Source of the DNA: Knoellia aerolata DSM 18566
GTDB lineage: Bacteria; Actinomycetota; Actinomycetes; Actinomycetales; Dermatophilaceae
DNA length: 37,443 nucleotides
Direction: 5' to 3'
Assembly: GCF_000768695.1 (NCBI RefSeq)
Contig: NZ_AVPL01000037.1
Location: 1 to 37,443, forward strand
Below, one piece after another: positions 23,429 through 32,723 of this stretch (positions within the stretch are counted from its first letter, which is position 1; every line of letters starts with the position of its first letter). The translations under genes were made by a program, and so were the position numbers. A model generated the notes under the pieces. The model saw only the letters and a program-made list of their open reading frames with translations. It was not told where the DNA came from and searched no databases.

Positions 23429-25930
23429 TCATCGGCTCGTCACCCGGCGCCACGCGTGCAGGGCCAGGCCGGGCACGGCGGCCACGGCGAGGATGCGCAG
23501 GACGACGTCCCAGGCCAAGGAGGTGGTGCCGAGGAGCGACTGGAGCGGACCGGCATACACCGCGGCGACGAGGAGACCGCCGGCCACGAGCACCGCCAGG
23601 TCGAGGGTCCGGGCAGGCATGCCGCCACGGTTCGCCCGGGGTGCCCGCAGCGCGAGTGCGACGCCCAGCTGGCCGGCGCCGAGCGCCAGGAAGATCGCCG
23701 TGCGGCGCTGGTGCTCGTCGCCCTCGGCGAACCCGCCGACGACCAGCGCCATCAGGGTGAGTCCGAGGGTGACCGCGACGAGCCGGGCCAACGCCCTCCG
23801 AGGGAAGATCGGCTCGGCCGGCGCTCTCGGCGGCCTGGTCATCTCGTCGGAGCTGATGGGCTCGGACCCGAAGGCGACACCCACGAAGCCGTGGGTGAAG
23901 AGGTTGATCCAGAGGATCTGCGCGGGCAGCAGCGGGAGGGTCAGCCCCACCGTGAAGCCCCCCAGCATCACGCCCACCTCGGCCAACCCTCCCGAGACGG
24001 CGAACGCGAGGAAGGACTGGATGTTGGCGTAGATGCGCCGCCCCTCCTCGACAGCGGCCGTCACCGAGGCGAGGTCGTCGTCGGTGAGGACGAGGTCGGC
24101 GGACTCCTTGGCCACCTCCGTGCCGCTCCGCCCGGCCGCCACGCCGATGTCCGCTCGTCGCAGCGCAGGGGCGTCGTTGACCCCGTCACCGAGCATCGCC
24201 ACGACCTCGCCGCCACCCTGGAGGGCTTCGACGACGTCGACCTTCTGGTCCGGCTTCACGCGGGCGACCACGGTGAGCTCGCGACAGCGCTCGGCGGTGA
24301 GCGCGTCCGGAGTGACCCCGTCCACGGGGAGCACGTGCGGGTCGGTGATGCCGACGCGCGTCGCGATGGCCTGCGCGGTGCCGGCGTGGTCCCCGGTGAC
24401 GAGGACCACCCTGATGCCCGCCTGCCGGAGCCCGCTCACGACGTCCGCGGCCGTCGCGCGGGGCGGGTCACCGATGCCGACGAGCCCGGCCAGCCGCCAC
24501 GGGTGCCGGTCCATGCGGTCGGCGACCGCGAGGACCCGCAGCCCGGAGGCGGCCAGCTCGGCCGCGGCGCCCATCGCGGCGGTGACGGCGACATCCGGTG
24601 CCAGCGCCACCAGCACCGACTCCGGCGCTCCCTTGCGCACCTCGAGCTCGTGGCCGTCCGCATCACGGTGGGTCGTCGTCATGGTGCGCGTGTGGTGGTC
24701 GAAGGGGCTCTCGGCCGTGCGGGGCCAGACCGTCCGCCAGGACTCCGGAGGCGGACCGGCCTTTGCCCCGAGGGCGAGCAGGGCTCCTTCGAGGGGGTCC
24801 CCGAGCACCGTCCAGTCGTCCTCGTCCTCGTCACGGCGCAGCTCGGCGTCGTTGCAGAGCACCACGTCCCGCAGCAGGCGGTGCAGCTCGTCGTGGTCCT
24901 CGCAGAGGCGACCGTCGGAGCCCGCGATGGTTCCCGCCGGGTCGTAACCCTGGCCCGTGACCTCGAGTCGCTCCCCGTTCAGCCAGACCACCTGGGCCAG
25001 CATGCGGCCCTCGGTGATCGTGCCGGTCTTGTCGGTGGCGACCACGGTGACCGACCCGAGCGTCTCCACGGCCGACAGGGTGCGCACGACCGCGTTGCGC
25101 CGCGCCATGCGGTGGGCGCCCAGCGCCAGGGCGACGGTGACGACGGCGGGAAGCGACTCCGGCACGGCGGCCACCGCGAGGCTCAGACCGACCACGACCA
25201 TCTCCGTCCACGGCCGTCCCTGGACCAGCCCGATGCCGACCACGAGCGCGGTCAACGTGAGCACGAGGGCGACCAGCGCGCGGCTCAGGGAGGCGAGGCG
25301 TCGTTGCAGGGGTGTGGGTCGCACCCCCGTCGTGGCGATGAGCTCCGCGATCTGCCCGATCCCGCTCGCCGCCCCCGTGCGGGTGACGAGGACGGTGGCG
25401 CTGCCCCGGGTCACCCGGGTGCCCCCGATCACCTCCTCGCCGGTGGCGTGAGGGACGGGCAGCGACTCACCGGTGATGGGAGCCTCGTCGAGCTCGAGCT
25501 CACGACCGTCGACGACGACGGCGTCGGCCGGGACGATGTCGCCCGCGAGCAGCTGGACCACGTCACCGGGGACGAGCTGGTCCGCGGGCAGCTCCTCCGT
25601 GTGCCCGTCACGCCTCACGCGCGCGGTCGGGGCCACGAGCCTGCGGATCTCGTCCATGGCGCGTTCGGCGCGGAACTGCTGGACGACACCCGCGGTGGTG
25701 TTGAACACGACCACGGCCATGATGATGATGGTGTCCGGCCAGTCGCGCAGCATCGCGGTCACCGTGGATGCAGCCAGGAGGAGCAGGATCATCGGGTCCC
25801 GCAGCTGGTCCAGCGCGCGGCCGAGCACTCCCCGGCGTGGTGGCTCCGGTGCCCGGTTGGGCCCGACCTCGGCCAGGAGCTGGTGCGCCTCGTGGGTCGT
25901 CAGCCCGTCGGGCACGATGTCGAGCGGCAC
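23429..25930 (-). CDS. P2-type cation-transporting ATPase with altered ion-site residues
   Basis: An 833-residue P-type ATPase with an N-terminal cation-ATPase domain (GLTTHEAHQLLAEVGPN), TGES in ITGESLPV, the phosphorylated D300 in DKTGTIT and the hinge [18 protein letters not shown]. Ten membrane helices are expected. The family is P2A-like (Ca2+ pumps), but M4 reads AAVPESLPA rather than VPEGLP, and M6 reads INLFTHGF with H680 where Ca2+ pumps have Asp (NLVTDG). The transported ion is therefore uncertain. GTG 25930 has GGAGGAG 3 nt upstream. It lies 33 nt downstream of the next ATPase gene on the same strand, so the two are probably an operon. A partner or proton-coupled role is possible. 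Confidence 0.9.
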   Translation of the reverse strand: MPLDIVPDGLTTHEAHQLLAEVGPNRAPEPPRRGVLGRALDQLRDPMILLLLAASTVTAMLRDWPDTIIIMAVVVFNTTAGVVQQFRAERAMDEIRRLVAPTARVRRDGHTEELPADQLVPGDVVQLLAGDIVPADAVVVDGRELELDEAPITGESLPVPHATGEEVIGGTRVTRGSATVLVTRTGAASGIGQIAELIATTGVRPTPLQRRLASLSRALVALVLTLTALVVGIGLVQGRPWTEMVVVGLSLAVAAVPESLPAVVTVALALGAHRMARRNAVVRTLSAVETLGSVTVVATDKTGTITEGRMLAQVVWLNGERLEVTGQGYDPAGTIAGSDGRLCEDHDELHRLLRDVVLCNDAELRRDEDEDDWTVLGDPLEGALLALGAKAGPPPESWRTVWPRTAESPFDHHTRTMTTTHRDADGHELEVRKGAPESVLVALAPDVAVTAAMGAAAELAASGLRVLAVADRMDRHPWRLAGLVGIGDPPRATAADVVSGLRQAGIRVVLVTGDHAGTAQAIATRVGITDPHVLPVDGVTPDALTAERCRELTVVARVKPDQKVDVVEALQGGGEVVAMLGDGVNDAPALRRADIGVAAGRSGTEVAKESADLVLTDDDLASVTAAVEEGRRIYANIQSFLAFAVSGGLAEVGVMLGGFTVGLTLPLLPAQILWINLFTHGFVGVAFGSEPISSDEMTRPPRAPAEPIFPRRALARLVAVTLGLTLMALVVGGFAEGDEHQRRTAIFLALGAGQLGVALALRAPRANRGGMPARTLDLAVLVAGGLLVAAVYAGPLQSLLGTTSLAWDVVLRILAVAAVPGLALHAWRRVTSR

Positions 25931-25963
25931 GGACTCCTCCAGCGCGGGTGGTGAGGGGACCAG

Positions 25964-28561
25964 TCAAGAGCGCGAGGCCGTCGCCGACGAGTGCCGAAGG
26001 TCCCCCCGCCGGGAGCGAAGGAGCTTGTGCAGGGCGTCGGCCGCGACGAGCGCCACCGCCCCGGCCAGCGCCCAGCCCCAGCCCGCCGCGGACGGCCACG
26101 CGCCGCCGAGCAGCGCGGCCACCGGAGCGACGCCGAGGAACACGAGGAGGAGGCCGAGCTCGGAGCCCACCGCCAGCAGGAGGGAGGGGTTGCCGGCGAC
26201 CCCCGAGCGCCACACCGGCACCGTGTCGCTCCGGCACGCGAACGCGTTGGACATCTGCGCGAGTGCGATCGTCGCGAAGGCCGTGCCCGACGCACCCGCC
26301 AGGAGGGCGGCACCGGGTTCCTCGCCCCAGCTCCACCCGCCCCCCACCAGCACGGCGGTGAAGGCCACGAGCGCCGCCGCGGCCTCGGTCGGCCCCAGCA
26401 CCCCGAACGCACGGAGCAGGAGTCGACGGTCGACCAGCGTGCGGGAGCGGCCGCGCCCGTCCATGACCCGGCGGCTGGGTGGCTCCGCGCCCAGCGCGAG
26501 GGCGGGGAGCATGTCCGTGCCGATGTCGAGCGCCAGCACCTGGAGCACCCCGATCGCGAGCGGGAACTGACCACCACTCAGCGCCCAGGCAGCGAAGGGG
26601 GCGAGCTCGGCGACGTTGTCGGTGAGGTGGTAGGTGAGGAACCGCCGGACGTTGGCGAAGGTCGCCCTCCCGAGCTCGACGGCGGTGACGATGGTGCCGA
26701 AGTGGTCGTCGAGGAGCACGAGGTCCGCGGCCTCTCGGGCGACGTCGCTCCCCGAGGCGCCCATCGCGACGCCGACGTCCGCCTCACGCAGCGCCGGGGC
26801 GTCGTTGACGCCGTCACCGGTCATGGCGACGACGTGTCCGCGGTCACGCAGCGCCCTGGCGATCCTCAGCTTGTCCCCGGGCGTCACCCGGGCGACCACG
26901 ACGCCGTCGGCCCGGTCGAGCGCGACGCCGAGGGCGTCGTCGTCCTCCGGGAGCTCGCGGCCGTCCAGCACGACGCCTCCGGCGTGGAGGAGCCCGATCT
27001 CCCGGGCGACGGCCTCGGCGGTGCGGGGGTGGTCCCCGGTCACCATCGCGAGGCTGATGCCGGCACGGAAGCAGGCGGCGACCGCCCCGGCGACGTCCGG
27101 TCGAGGGGGGTCCTCCAGCCCGAGCAGCCCGAGCAGCTCCAGGTCCCGCTCGAGTGCGTCGGGCTCGGTCTCCCCGTGCCACGGCCGTGACGCGACGGCG
27201 AGCACCCGCAGCCCACGCCCCGTCATCGCGGCCAGCGCCCGTCTCGCGGCAGCCTGGTCCCCGGAGCAGTGCTGCAGCACGTGCTCCGGTGCGCCGAGGG
27301 TCTGCACCTGCTCGTCGGTGACCACTGAGCTCATCATCCGCTCGGGCGTGTAGGGCGCACTCGCCAGGACCGGCACGCTCGTCAGCGCCGCACCGGCACG
27401 CAGGGCGGCGCAGTAGATGGCGGCCTCCATCGGCTCGCCCTGCGCGTGCCACTCCCCGGACCGTTCCTCCACCCGGCCGGCCACGCAGCGCGTCGCCGCC
27501 CCCGCCACCCGGCGGACGGCCCGGCGGTCCTCCTCGGACGCCCCCACGATCCCGGTGGGCTCGTAGCCCGACCCCGTGACGGCCACCGTTCGCCCCGGGG
27601 TCCACACCGTCACCACGGACATCCTGTTCTGCGTGACGGTCCCTGTCTTGTCGGTGCAGATGAACGTCGTCGCACCCAGGGTCTCGACCGCGTCGAGGCG
27701 CCGCACCAGCGCCTGCCGGTGAGCCATGAGCTGGGCACCGCGCGCGAGCGACAGCGTGACCGTCGGCAGGAGCCCCTCCGGAACCAGGGCCACCGTCACG
27801 CCCACGGCGAAGAGGAAGGCGCTCGTCGGCGCCAGCCCCAGGGCGAGACCCCCGAGGCCCAGCGCGGTGCCGGTGGCGCAGGCGACGAGGGCGACGACAC
27901 GGACCACTCCCGCCAGCTCGACGGACATCGGGCTGGGTGGGCGGGTGGCCTCCGCGGCGAGGTGCGAGATCTCGGCCAGCGTCGTCCGTGGACCCGTCGC
28001 CGTGACCAGGGCCTCGCCCTCACCCTGGACGACGAACGTGCCGGCCATGAGCGGGTCACCGTCGACGTGGGTGACCGGTTCGCTCTCGCCGGTGACGAGG
28101 GACTCGTCCACCCGCAGGCCTCGTCCGGCCAGCACCTCGTGGTCGGCGGCCAGCCGGTCACCGGCGGTCAGCTCCACGACGTCGCCGGGGACGAGCTCCT
28201 CGGCGCCGAGGCTGTGGACGCGCCCGTCCCGGCGGACCCGCACCCGAGCCGGCATCATCGCGCGGAGGCGTTCGGCGGAGCGGTCCGCGCGGCGCTCCTG
28301 CCAGAACGCGAAGAGCGCATTGAGGACCACCACCACGGCGATCGCCCCGGCCAGCGCGGGCAGGCCCCCGAGCAGCGCCAGTCCGGAGGCGACGATGAGC
28401 AGCAGGGCCAAGAGGTGCGTGAACTGGCCGGCCAGCTCCCGCCAGGGGGAGGGCCCACGTGCGGTCGGCAGGGTGTTGGGCCCGACGTCCGCCAGCCGAC
28501 GTGCGGCCTCCTCGGACGTCAGCCCCTGCCGGAGCCCGACGGGATCCCGGACACGCTCCAC
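25964..28561 (-). CDS. P2-type cation-transporting ATPase, Na,K-ATPase-like core
   Basis: An 865-residue P-type ATPase with N-terminal domain [21 protein letters not shown] in LVTGESEPV, phosphorylated D304 in [11 protein letters not shown] and [18 protein letters not shown]. Three ion-site helices look like those of the P2C Na,K-ATPase rather than SERCA: M4 [20 protein letters not shown]5 [13 protein letters not shown] and M6 [18 protein letters not shown] (D679, D683). A monovalent cation is suggested but not proved. GTG 28561 is chosen as the first in-frame start, and no strong ribosome site is seen. It may be read through from the ABM monooxygenase gene, whose stop is 99 nt upstream. No beta-subunit gene is present, as is usual in bacteria. 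Confidence 0.9.
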   Translation of the reverse strand: MERVRDPVGLRQGLTSEEAARRLADVGPNTLPTARGPSPWRELAGQFTHLLALLLIVASGLALLGGLPALAGAIAVVVVLNALFAFWQERRADRSAERLRAMMPARVRVRRDGRVHSLGAEELVPGDVVELTAGDRLAADHEVLAGRGLRVDESLVTGESEPVTHVDGDPLMAGTFVVQGEGEALVTATGPRTTLAEISHLAAEATRPPSPMSVELAGVVRVVALVACATGTALGLGGLALGLAPTSAFLFAVGVTVALVPEGLLPTVTLSLARGAQLMAHRQALVRRLDAVETLGATTFICTDKTGTVTQNRMSVVTVWTPGRTVAVTGSGYEPTGIVGASEEDRRAVRRVAGAATRCVAGRVEERSGEWHAQGEPMEAAIYCAALRAGAALTSVPVLASAPYTPERMMSSVVTDEQVQTLGAPEHVLQHCSGDQAAARRALAAMTGRGLRVLAVASRPWHGETEPDALERDLELLGLLGLEDPPRPDVAGAVAACFRAGISLAMVTGDHPRTAEAVAREIGLLHAGGVVLDGRELPEDDDALGVALDRADGVVVARVTPGDKLRIARALRDRGHVVAMTGDGVNDAPALREADVGVAMGASGSDVAREAADLVLLDDHFGTIVTAVELGRATFANVRRFLTYHLTDNVAELAPFAAWALSGGQFPLAIGVLQVLALDIGTDMLPALALGAEPPSRRVMDGRGRSRTLVDRRLLLRAFGVLGPTEAAAALVAFTAVLVGGGWSWGEEPGAALLAGASGTAFATIALAQMSNAFACRSDTVPVWRSGVAGNPSLLLAVGSELGLLLVFLGVAPVAALLGGAWPSAAGWGWALAGAVALVAADALHKLLRSRRGDLRHSSATASRS

Positions 28562-28660
28562 CCAGCCAGCGTGGGACGGAGCCCCGGCACGGCCACAGGG
28601 CCGAAGGTCACGGGTCCGCGGGTGCGGGCCGCGGTGTCCGTGGGCGCCGCGGTCCGTCGG

Positions 28661-28990
28661 TCAGGGTCGGTCGACGGCCATCTCGCCGAGCTCGGACCAC
28701 CCGGTGCCCGGCACGGTCGCGTTGACGACTCGCGGGGTCGCGGCGAGGTACGGCGGGAGCTCTCGCTGCGCCGCGCGGAAGTGCTCGGAGCCGACGTGGG
28801 CCGCGCCCGCCTCGTCGTCACGGAAGGCCTCGACGAGCACGTACTCGCTGGCGTCGTCCAGGCTGCGGGACCAGTCGAACCACAGGCACCCGTCCTCCGC
28901 GCGGGTGGCCTCGGTGAACGCCCGGGAGATGTCGGGCCAGCGGTCGGCGTGCTCGCGCCGGACGGCGAATCGGGCGGTGATGAAGATCAA
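28661..28990 (-). CDS. Antibiotic-biosynthesis-monooxygenase (ABM) domain protein, putative quinol monooxygenase type
   Basis: A 109-residue dimeric alpha/beta-barrel of the ABM family. Visible marks are [55 protein letters not shown] and [19 protein letters not shown], both strong family signatures. The start is TTG 28990, with AGGAG 5 nt upstream; no ATG or GTG is close. TAGGGT at 29034-29029 gives a leader of about 35 nt. The P-type ATPase genes follow on the same strand. Such proteins oxidise or degrade small aromatic or quinone compounds, or act as stress monooxygenases; the substrate is not known here. Confidence 0.88.
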   Translation of the reverse strand: MIFITARFAVRREHADRWPDISRAFTEATRAEDGCLWFDWSRSLDDASEYVLVEAFRDDEAGAAHVGSEHFRAAQRELPPYLAATPRVVNATVPGTGWSELGEMAVDRP

Positions 28991-29028
28991 GGCTGCTCCT
29001 GCGCGGTCGGGGTGGTGCCGGTCGCCCG

Positions 29029-29034
29029 ACCCTA
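29029..29034 (-). promoter_or_regulatory. -10 element (TAGGGT) for the ABM gene
   Basis: TAGGGT on the minus strand lies about 38 nt before TTG 28990, leaving space for AGGAG. The divergent thrS promoter lies 45 nt away. Confidence 0.4.
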
Positions 29035-29078
29035 CCGAGCAGGCCGGAACTGCGTCGCGCGAGCGATTTTCGGGCGGA

Positions 29079-29084
29079 TAGCAT
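29079..29084 (+). promoter_or_regulatory. Candidate -10 element (TAGCAT) of thrS
   Basis: TAGCAT would give a leader of about 60 nt ending in AGGAGA before GTG 29153. The leader is too short for a T-box, and no T-box motif is visible. Confidence 0.4.
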
Positions 29085-29152
29085 CGGTGTGCCGTCCCGC
29101 ACCCGAAGCGGACGGCATACCTCCCGCAGTCCCCACCCCAGGAGATTCCACC

Positions 29153-31141
29153 GTGTCGTCAGCCCAGATCACCCTTCACGTCGCCGGAGACGAGCGATCG
29201 GTGGCGGCGGACACGACCGCGGCGGAGCTGTTCGAGGGGCAGCGCGACGTCCTCGTGGCCCGCGTCAACGGGGAGCTGCGCGACCTGGCCCACGCGCTCG
29301 CCGACGGAGACGTCGTCGAGCCGGTGACGGCGCAGGAGCAGGACGGGCTGGACGTCCTGCGGCACAGCGCCGCCCACGTCCTCGCGCAGGCCGTGCAGCA
29401 GGTGCACCCGGAGGCCAAGCTGGGCATCGGACCGCCGGTGCGCGACGGCTTCTACTACGACTTCGACGTGGCCGAGCCGTTCACGCCCGACGACCTCAAG
29501 GCCCTCGAGAAGGTCATGCAGAGGATCGTCAACGAGGGCCAGGCCTTCGTCCGGCGCGAGACCAGCGACGAGGCGGCCCTGGCCGAGCTCGCGGACGAGC
29601 CCTACAAGTGCGAGCTCATCGGCCTCAAGGGCGGCGCCGCTGCCGAGGCCGCCGAAGGCGCCGACGTCGAAGTGGGCGGCGCCCAGCTGACCATCTACGA
29701 CAACGTCCGTCGCGACGGCACCCGGGCCTGGGGCGACCTGTGCCGGGGCCCGCACGTGCCGACGACCAAGGTGCTCGGCAACGCGTTCAAGGTCATGCGC
29801 AGCGCCGCCGCGTACTGGCGCGGCTCCGAGAAGAACCCGCAGCTCCAGCGGATCTACGGGACGGCCTGGGCGAGCAAGGACGAGCTCAAGGCCTACCTCG
29901 ACCGCCTCGCCGAGGCCGAGAAGCGCGACCACCGCAGGCTCGGTGCCGAGCTCGACCTCTACTCCTTCCCCGAGGAGCTGGGTTCTGGCCTGCCGGTGTT
30001 CCACCCCAAGGGCGGCGTCATCAAGCGCGAGATGGAGGACTACGTCCGTCGGCGCCACATCGAGGAGGGCTTCGAGTACGTCGGCACACCGCACATCTCC
30101 AAGGAGTCCCTGTTCCACACCTCCGGCCACCTGCCCTACTTCGCCGAAGGCATGTTCCCGCCGTTCGACCTGGACGGGACGGACTACCGGCTCAAGGCGA
30201 TGAACTGCCCGATGCACAACCTCATCTTCCGTTCCCGTGGACGCTCCTACCGGGAGCTTCCGCTGCGGCTGTTCGAGTTCGGTTCGGTCTACCGCAACGA
30301 GAAGTCCGGTGTCGTGCACGGCCTGACTCGCGTCCGAGGCCTCACTCAGGACGACTCGCACTCCTACGTCACCACCGAGCAGGCCGGCGACGAGATCAAG
30401 CACCTGCTCGACTTCTGCCTCGGTCTCTTTCGCGACTTCGGCCTCGACGACTTCTACCTCGAGCTGTCCACCCGTGACGAGGAGGGCGACAAGAAGGACA
30501 AGTTCATCGGCACCGACGAGCAGTGGGCCGAGGCGACGTCCGTCCTCGAGCGGGTGGCGACCGAGTCCGGTCTGGTCCTCGTGGCGGACCCGGGCGGGGC
30601 CGCCTACTACGGCCCCAAGATCTCGGTGCAGGCCCGTGACGCCATCGGCCGCACCTGGCAGCTGTCGACCATCCAGTACGACTTCAACCAGCCCGAGCGC
30701 TTCGGCCTCGAGTACCAGGCGAGCGACGGCACCCGGAAGCAGCCGGTGATGATCCACTCGGCGAAGTTCGGCTCGATCGAACGGTTCATCGGCGTCCTGG
30801 TCGAGCACTACGCCGGCGCGTTCCCGGTGTGGCTCAGCCCCGTCCAGGTGCTCGGCGTGCCCGTCGCGGACGAGTACAACGACTACCTCTGGGGCGTCCT
30901 CACGCAGATGAAGGCCAAGGGCATCCGGGTCGAGCTCGACGAGAGTGACGACCGCTTCCCCAAGAAGATCCGCAACGGGAGCAAGTCCAAGGTGCCGTTC
31001 ATCCTCATCGCCGGCGAGGAGGACCGCGCGGCCGGAGCCGTGTCCTTCCGCTACCGCGACGGGTCGCAGAAGAACGGCGTGCCGGTCGAGGACGCCATCG
31101 CCGAGGTCCTCACCGCGGTCGAGACCCGCGCCCAGGTCTGA
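29153..31141 (+). CDS. thrS: Threonyl-tRNA synthetase
   Basis: A 662-residue class II synthetase that charges tRNA-Thr. Domain order is complete: TGS-like N-terminus (residues 1-65), editing domain with [12 protein letters not shown], catalytic core and C-terminal anticodon domain ([11 protein letters not shown]...). The zinc ligands that select Thr over Val are C352 in MNCPMHN, H403 in DDSHSY and H535 in [11 protein letters not shown], at spacings like those of E. coli ThrRS. Motif 2 is [24 protein letters not shown] in modified form (YRNEKSG). GTG 29153 has AGGAGA 7 nt upstream. A GNAT gene starts 7 nt after its stop. Confidence 0.97.
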   Translation: MSSAQITLHVAGDERSVAADTTAAELFEGQRDVLVARVNGELRDLAHALADGDVVEPVTAQEQDGLDVLRHSAAHVLAQAVQQVHPEAKLGIGPPVRDGFYYDFDVAEPFTPDDLKALEKVMQRIVNEGQAFVRRETSDEAALAELADEPYKCELIGLKGGAAAEAAEGADVEVGGAQLTIYDNVRRDGTRAWGDLCRGPHVPTTKVLGNAFKVMRSAAAYWRGSEKNPQLQRIYGTAWASKDELKAYLDRLAEAEKRDHRRLGAELDLYSFPEELGSGLPVFHPKGGVIKREMEDYVRRRHIEEGFEYVGTPHISKESLFHTSGHLPYFAEGMFPPFDLDGTDYRLKAMNCPMHNLIFRSRGRSYRELPLRLFEFGSVYRNEKSGVVHGLTRVRGLTQDDSHSYVTTEQAGDEIKHLLDFCLGLFRDFGLDDFYLELSTRDEEGDKKDKFIGTDEQWAEATSVLERVATESGLVLVADPGGAAYYGPKISVQARDAIGRTWQLSTIQYDFNQPERFGLEYQASDGTRKQPVMIHSAKFGSIERFIGVLVEHYAGAFPVWLSPVQVLGVPVADEYNDYLWGVLTQMKAKGIRVELDESDDRFPKKIRNGSKSKVPFILIAGEEDRAAGAVSFRYRDGSQKNGVPVEDAIAEVLTAVETRAQV

Positions 31142-31148
31142 GGCGGGC

Positions 31149-31610
31149 GTGCCGCCGGTGATCCGCCTCGCGGAGCCCCGTGACGCCCTGGCCGTGGCGG
31201 CACTGACGCTGCAGGACGACCGGGAGTGCGGCGCGACCGTCCAGCCGGGCTTCCTCGACCGGTTCGCGGACGCCTGGCTGGCCGACCACGACCGGGTGAC
31301 CCTCCTCGCCGAGGCCGACGACGGCCGCCCTCTCGGCGTCGTCACCGCCGCCGTCGTGACGAAGCTGCCGAGCTCACGACGCCCCGACGGCCGGTGGCTG
31401 CACGTGTCCCTGCTCTTCGTGACGAAGGACGCGCGCGGCGCCGGGCTCGGGGCCGCGCTCCTCGGTGCCCTGCGCGACTGGGCGCTGGCGCACGAGGTCG
31501 GGCGGATGCAGCTCAACGCCGCCCCCGGGGCACGCTCGCTCTACACCCGGGCCGGCTTCGGGCCACCGACGGACGCGCTCATGGAGTGGCGCGCCGACGG
31601 TCTCGGGTGA
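31149..31610 (+). CDS. GNAT-family N-acetyltransferase (downstream of thrS)
   Basis: A 153-residue GNAT. The acetyl-CoA loop is TKDARGAGLGAALLGALRDWA, following VSLLFVT. The C-terminal LYTRAGF is typical of small-molecule acetyltransferases. GTG 31149 lies 7 nt after the thrS stop, with GGCGGG close by; GTG 31158 is the alternative. It is likely co-transcribed with thrS and convergent with the next GNAT gene. The substrate is unknown. Confidence 0.82.
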   Translation: MPPVIRLAEPRDALAVAALTLQDDRECGATVQPGFLDRFADAWLADHDRVTLLAEADDGRPLGVVTAAVVTKLPSSRRPDGRWLHVSLLFVTKDARGAGLGAALLGALRDWALAHEVGRMQLNAAPGARSLYTRAGFGPPTDALMEWRADGLG

Positions 31611-31661
31611 GCGGACGGCATACGCCGCGGAGCGTTCCTTCCTTGACATGGGGGCCGGCCG

Positions 31662-32132
31662 TCACGGGCTCCAGACCATGCGGACGTCCGGCTCGCCCTC
31701 CTCGTTGTCACCCTCGGTCCACTCCACCGGCACGAACCCGTGCCGCTCGTAGAACCTCACGGCCCGGGTGTTGCTCTGGAAGGCCCACAGCTGCAGCCCC
31801 CGAGGAAGCCTCTCGCGCGCCAGGCGGAGGAAGCGCGCACCCAGGCCACGCCCGGTGTGCGGCGCCGCGATGTACAGGTGCGCCAGCTCATCGGGCTCCC
31901 TGAGCGCAAGGAAGCCGACGGCACGGTGCTCCACCTCCGCCACCCACACCTCGCACTGGCGCAGCACGACCTCGCGCATGAACGGCTCGACGGTGCTCCG
32001 GTCGTGCGGGATCATCGGGATCTGCGGCGACGACTCCGATCGCACGCGCCAGTACAGCTCAGCCAGGGCAGCGGCGTCGTCGGGGGTTGCCGGACGCACC
32101 GTGGGGGCGCCCGGGTCGGTGCTTCTCACCAT
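31662..32132 (-). CDS. GNAT-family N-acetyltransferase (divergent from the HIT gene)
   Basis: A 156-residue GNAT. It shows VRPATPDDAAALAELYWRVR at the start, ELAHLYIAAPHTGRGLGARFLRLAR as strand 4 and acetyl-CoA loop, and LQLWAFQSNTRAVRFYERHGF at the end. This is the FR47/RimI-like general pattern. ATG 32132 stands only 19 bp from the divergent ATG of the HIT gene. GTG 32099 is a possible shorter start. It has no neighbour on its strand. The substrate is unknown. Confidence 0.85.
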   Translation of the reverse strand: MVRSTDPGAPTVRPATPDDAAALAELYWRVRSESSPQIPMIPHDRSTVEPFMREVVLRQCEVWVAEVEHRAVGFLALREPDELAHLYIAAPHTGRGLGARFLRLARERLPRGLQLWAFQSNTRAVRFYERHGFVPVEWTEGDNEEGEPDVRMVWSP

Positions 32133-32139
32133 CGCTTCA

Positions 32140-32145
32140 TAGGAT
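32140..32145 (+). promoter_or_regulatory. -10 element (TAGGAT) of the HIT gene
   Basis: TAGGAT is followed by 6 nt (CACAGG) and ATG 32152. The transcript is probably leaderless. It lies within the 19-bp gap to the divergent GNAT start, so its -35 would fall inside that gene. Confidence 0.55.
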
Positions 32146-32151
32146 CACAGG

Positions 32152-32697
32152 ATGAGCGACGCACTCGAGCCCGACACCAGCTTCGCGGGGGTGCCGGACG
32201 GGTTCGACCGGCTCTGGACGCCACACCGGATGGCCTACGTGACGGGGGAGCGCCCCTCGACCCACGCGGGGGACGGGTGCCCGTTCTGCGCGGCGCCGGG
32301 TCGCGACGACGCCGAGGGCCTCATCGTCCAGCGGGGCGTGCACTGCTACGTCGTCATGAACCTCTTCCCCTACAACCCCGGCCACGTCCTCGTCTGCCCG
32401 TACCGGCACGTCTCGCTCTACGTCGACCTCACCGACGAGGAGACGACCGAGTTCACCGACCTCACGAAGACGGCGATCCGTGCGCTGAACGAGTCCTCCG
32501 GGCCGCAGGGCTTCAACATCGGCATGAACCAGGGCGAGGTCGCCGGCGCGGGCGTCGCGGCCCACCTCCACCAGCACATCGTGCCGCGCTGGGGCGGCGA
32601 CATGAACTTCCTGCCCGTCGTCGGGCAGACCAAGGCGCTGCCGGTCCTCCTCGAGGACGCGCGGCGCCGGCTCGCGGAAGCCTGGCCGGTGCAGTGA
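32152..32697 (+). CDS. HIT-domain nucleotide hydrolase/Ap4A phosphorylase-like
   Basis: A 181-residue histidine-triad protein. The triad is H138-x-H140-x-H142 in AHLHQHIVPRW. A CPFC motif (C43, C46) near the start can bind zinc, and VMNLFPYNPGHVLVCPYRHVS is the second conserved strand. The homologue Rv2613c in M. tuberculosis, also between thrS and pgsA, is an Ap4A phosphorylase, so the same role is likely. The start is fixed by the leaderless promoter. pgsA begins 26 nt downstream. Confidence 0.92.
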   Translation: MSDALEPDTSFAGVPDGFDRLWTPHRMAYVTGERPSTHAGDGCPFCAAPGRDDAEGLIVQRGVHCYVVMNLFPYNPGHVLVCPYRHVSLYVDLTDEETTEFTDLTKTAIRALNESSGPQGFNIGMNQGEVAGAGVAAHLHQHIVPRWGGDMNFLPVVGQTKALPVLLEDARRRLAEAWPVQ

Positions 32698-32708
32698 CGT
32701 CGGGCCAT

Positions 32709-32714
32709 TAGGCT
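32709..32714 (+). promoter_or_regulatory. Candidate -10 element (TAGGCT) of pgsA
   Basis: TAGGCT lies 9 nt before ATG 32724. It would give a transcript with a leader of at most a few bases. pgsA may also be read through from the HIT gene. Confidence 0.4.
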
Positions 32715-32723
32715 GACCGCACC

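Noticed and set aside
23255-25954. An 899-codon plus-strand open frame antisense to the P-type ATPase
   Set aside because: It has no recognisable domain and has Arg/Gly/His-rich shadow composition, whereas the minus strand holds a complete P-type ATPase.
27446-29152. Apparent 5' extension of thrS by about 570 codons
   Set aside because: It is antisense to a P-type ATPase and the ABM gene. GTG 29153 has an AGGAGA site and gives the normal ThrRS length.
29085-29152. T-box or other riboswitch before thrS
   Set aside because: The predicted leader is only about 60 nt and shows no T-box, specifier loop or terminator.
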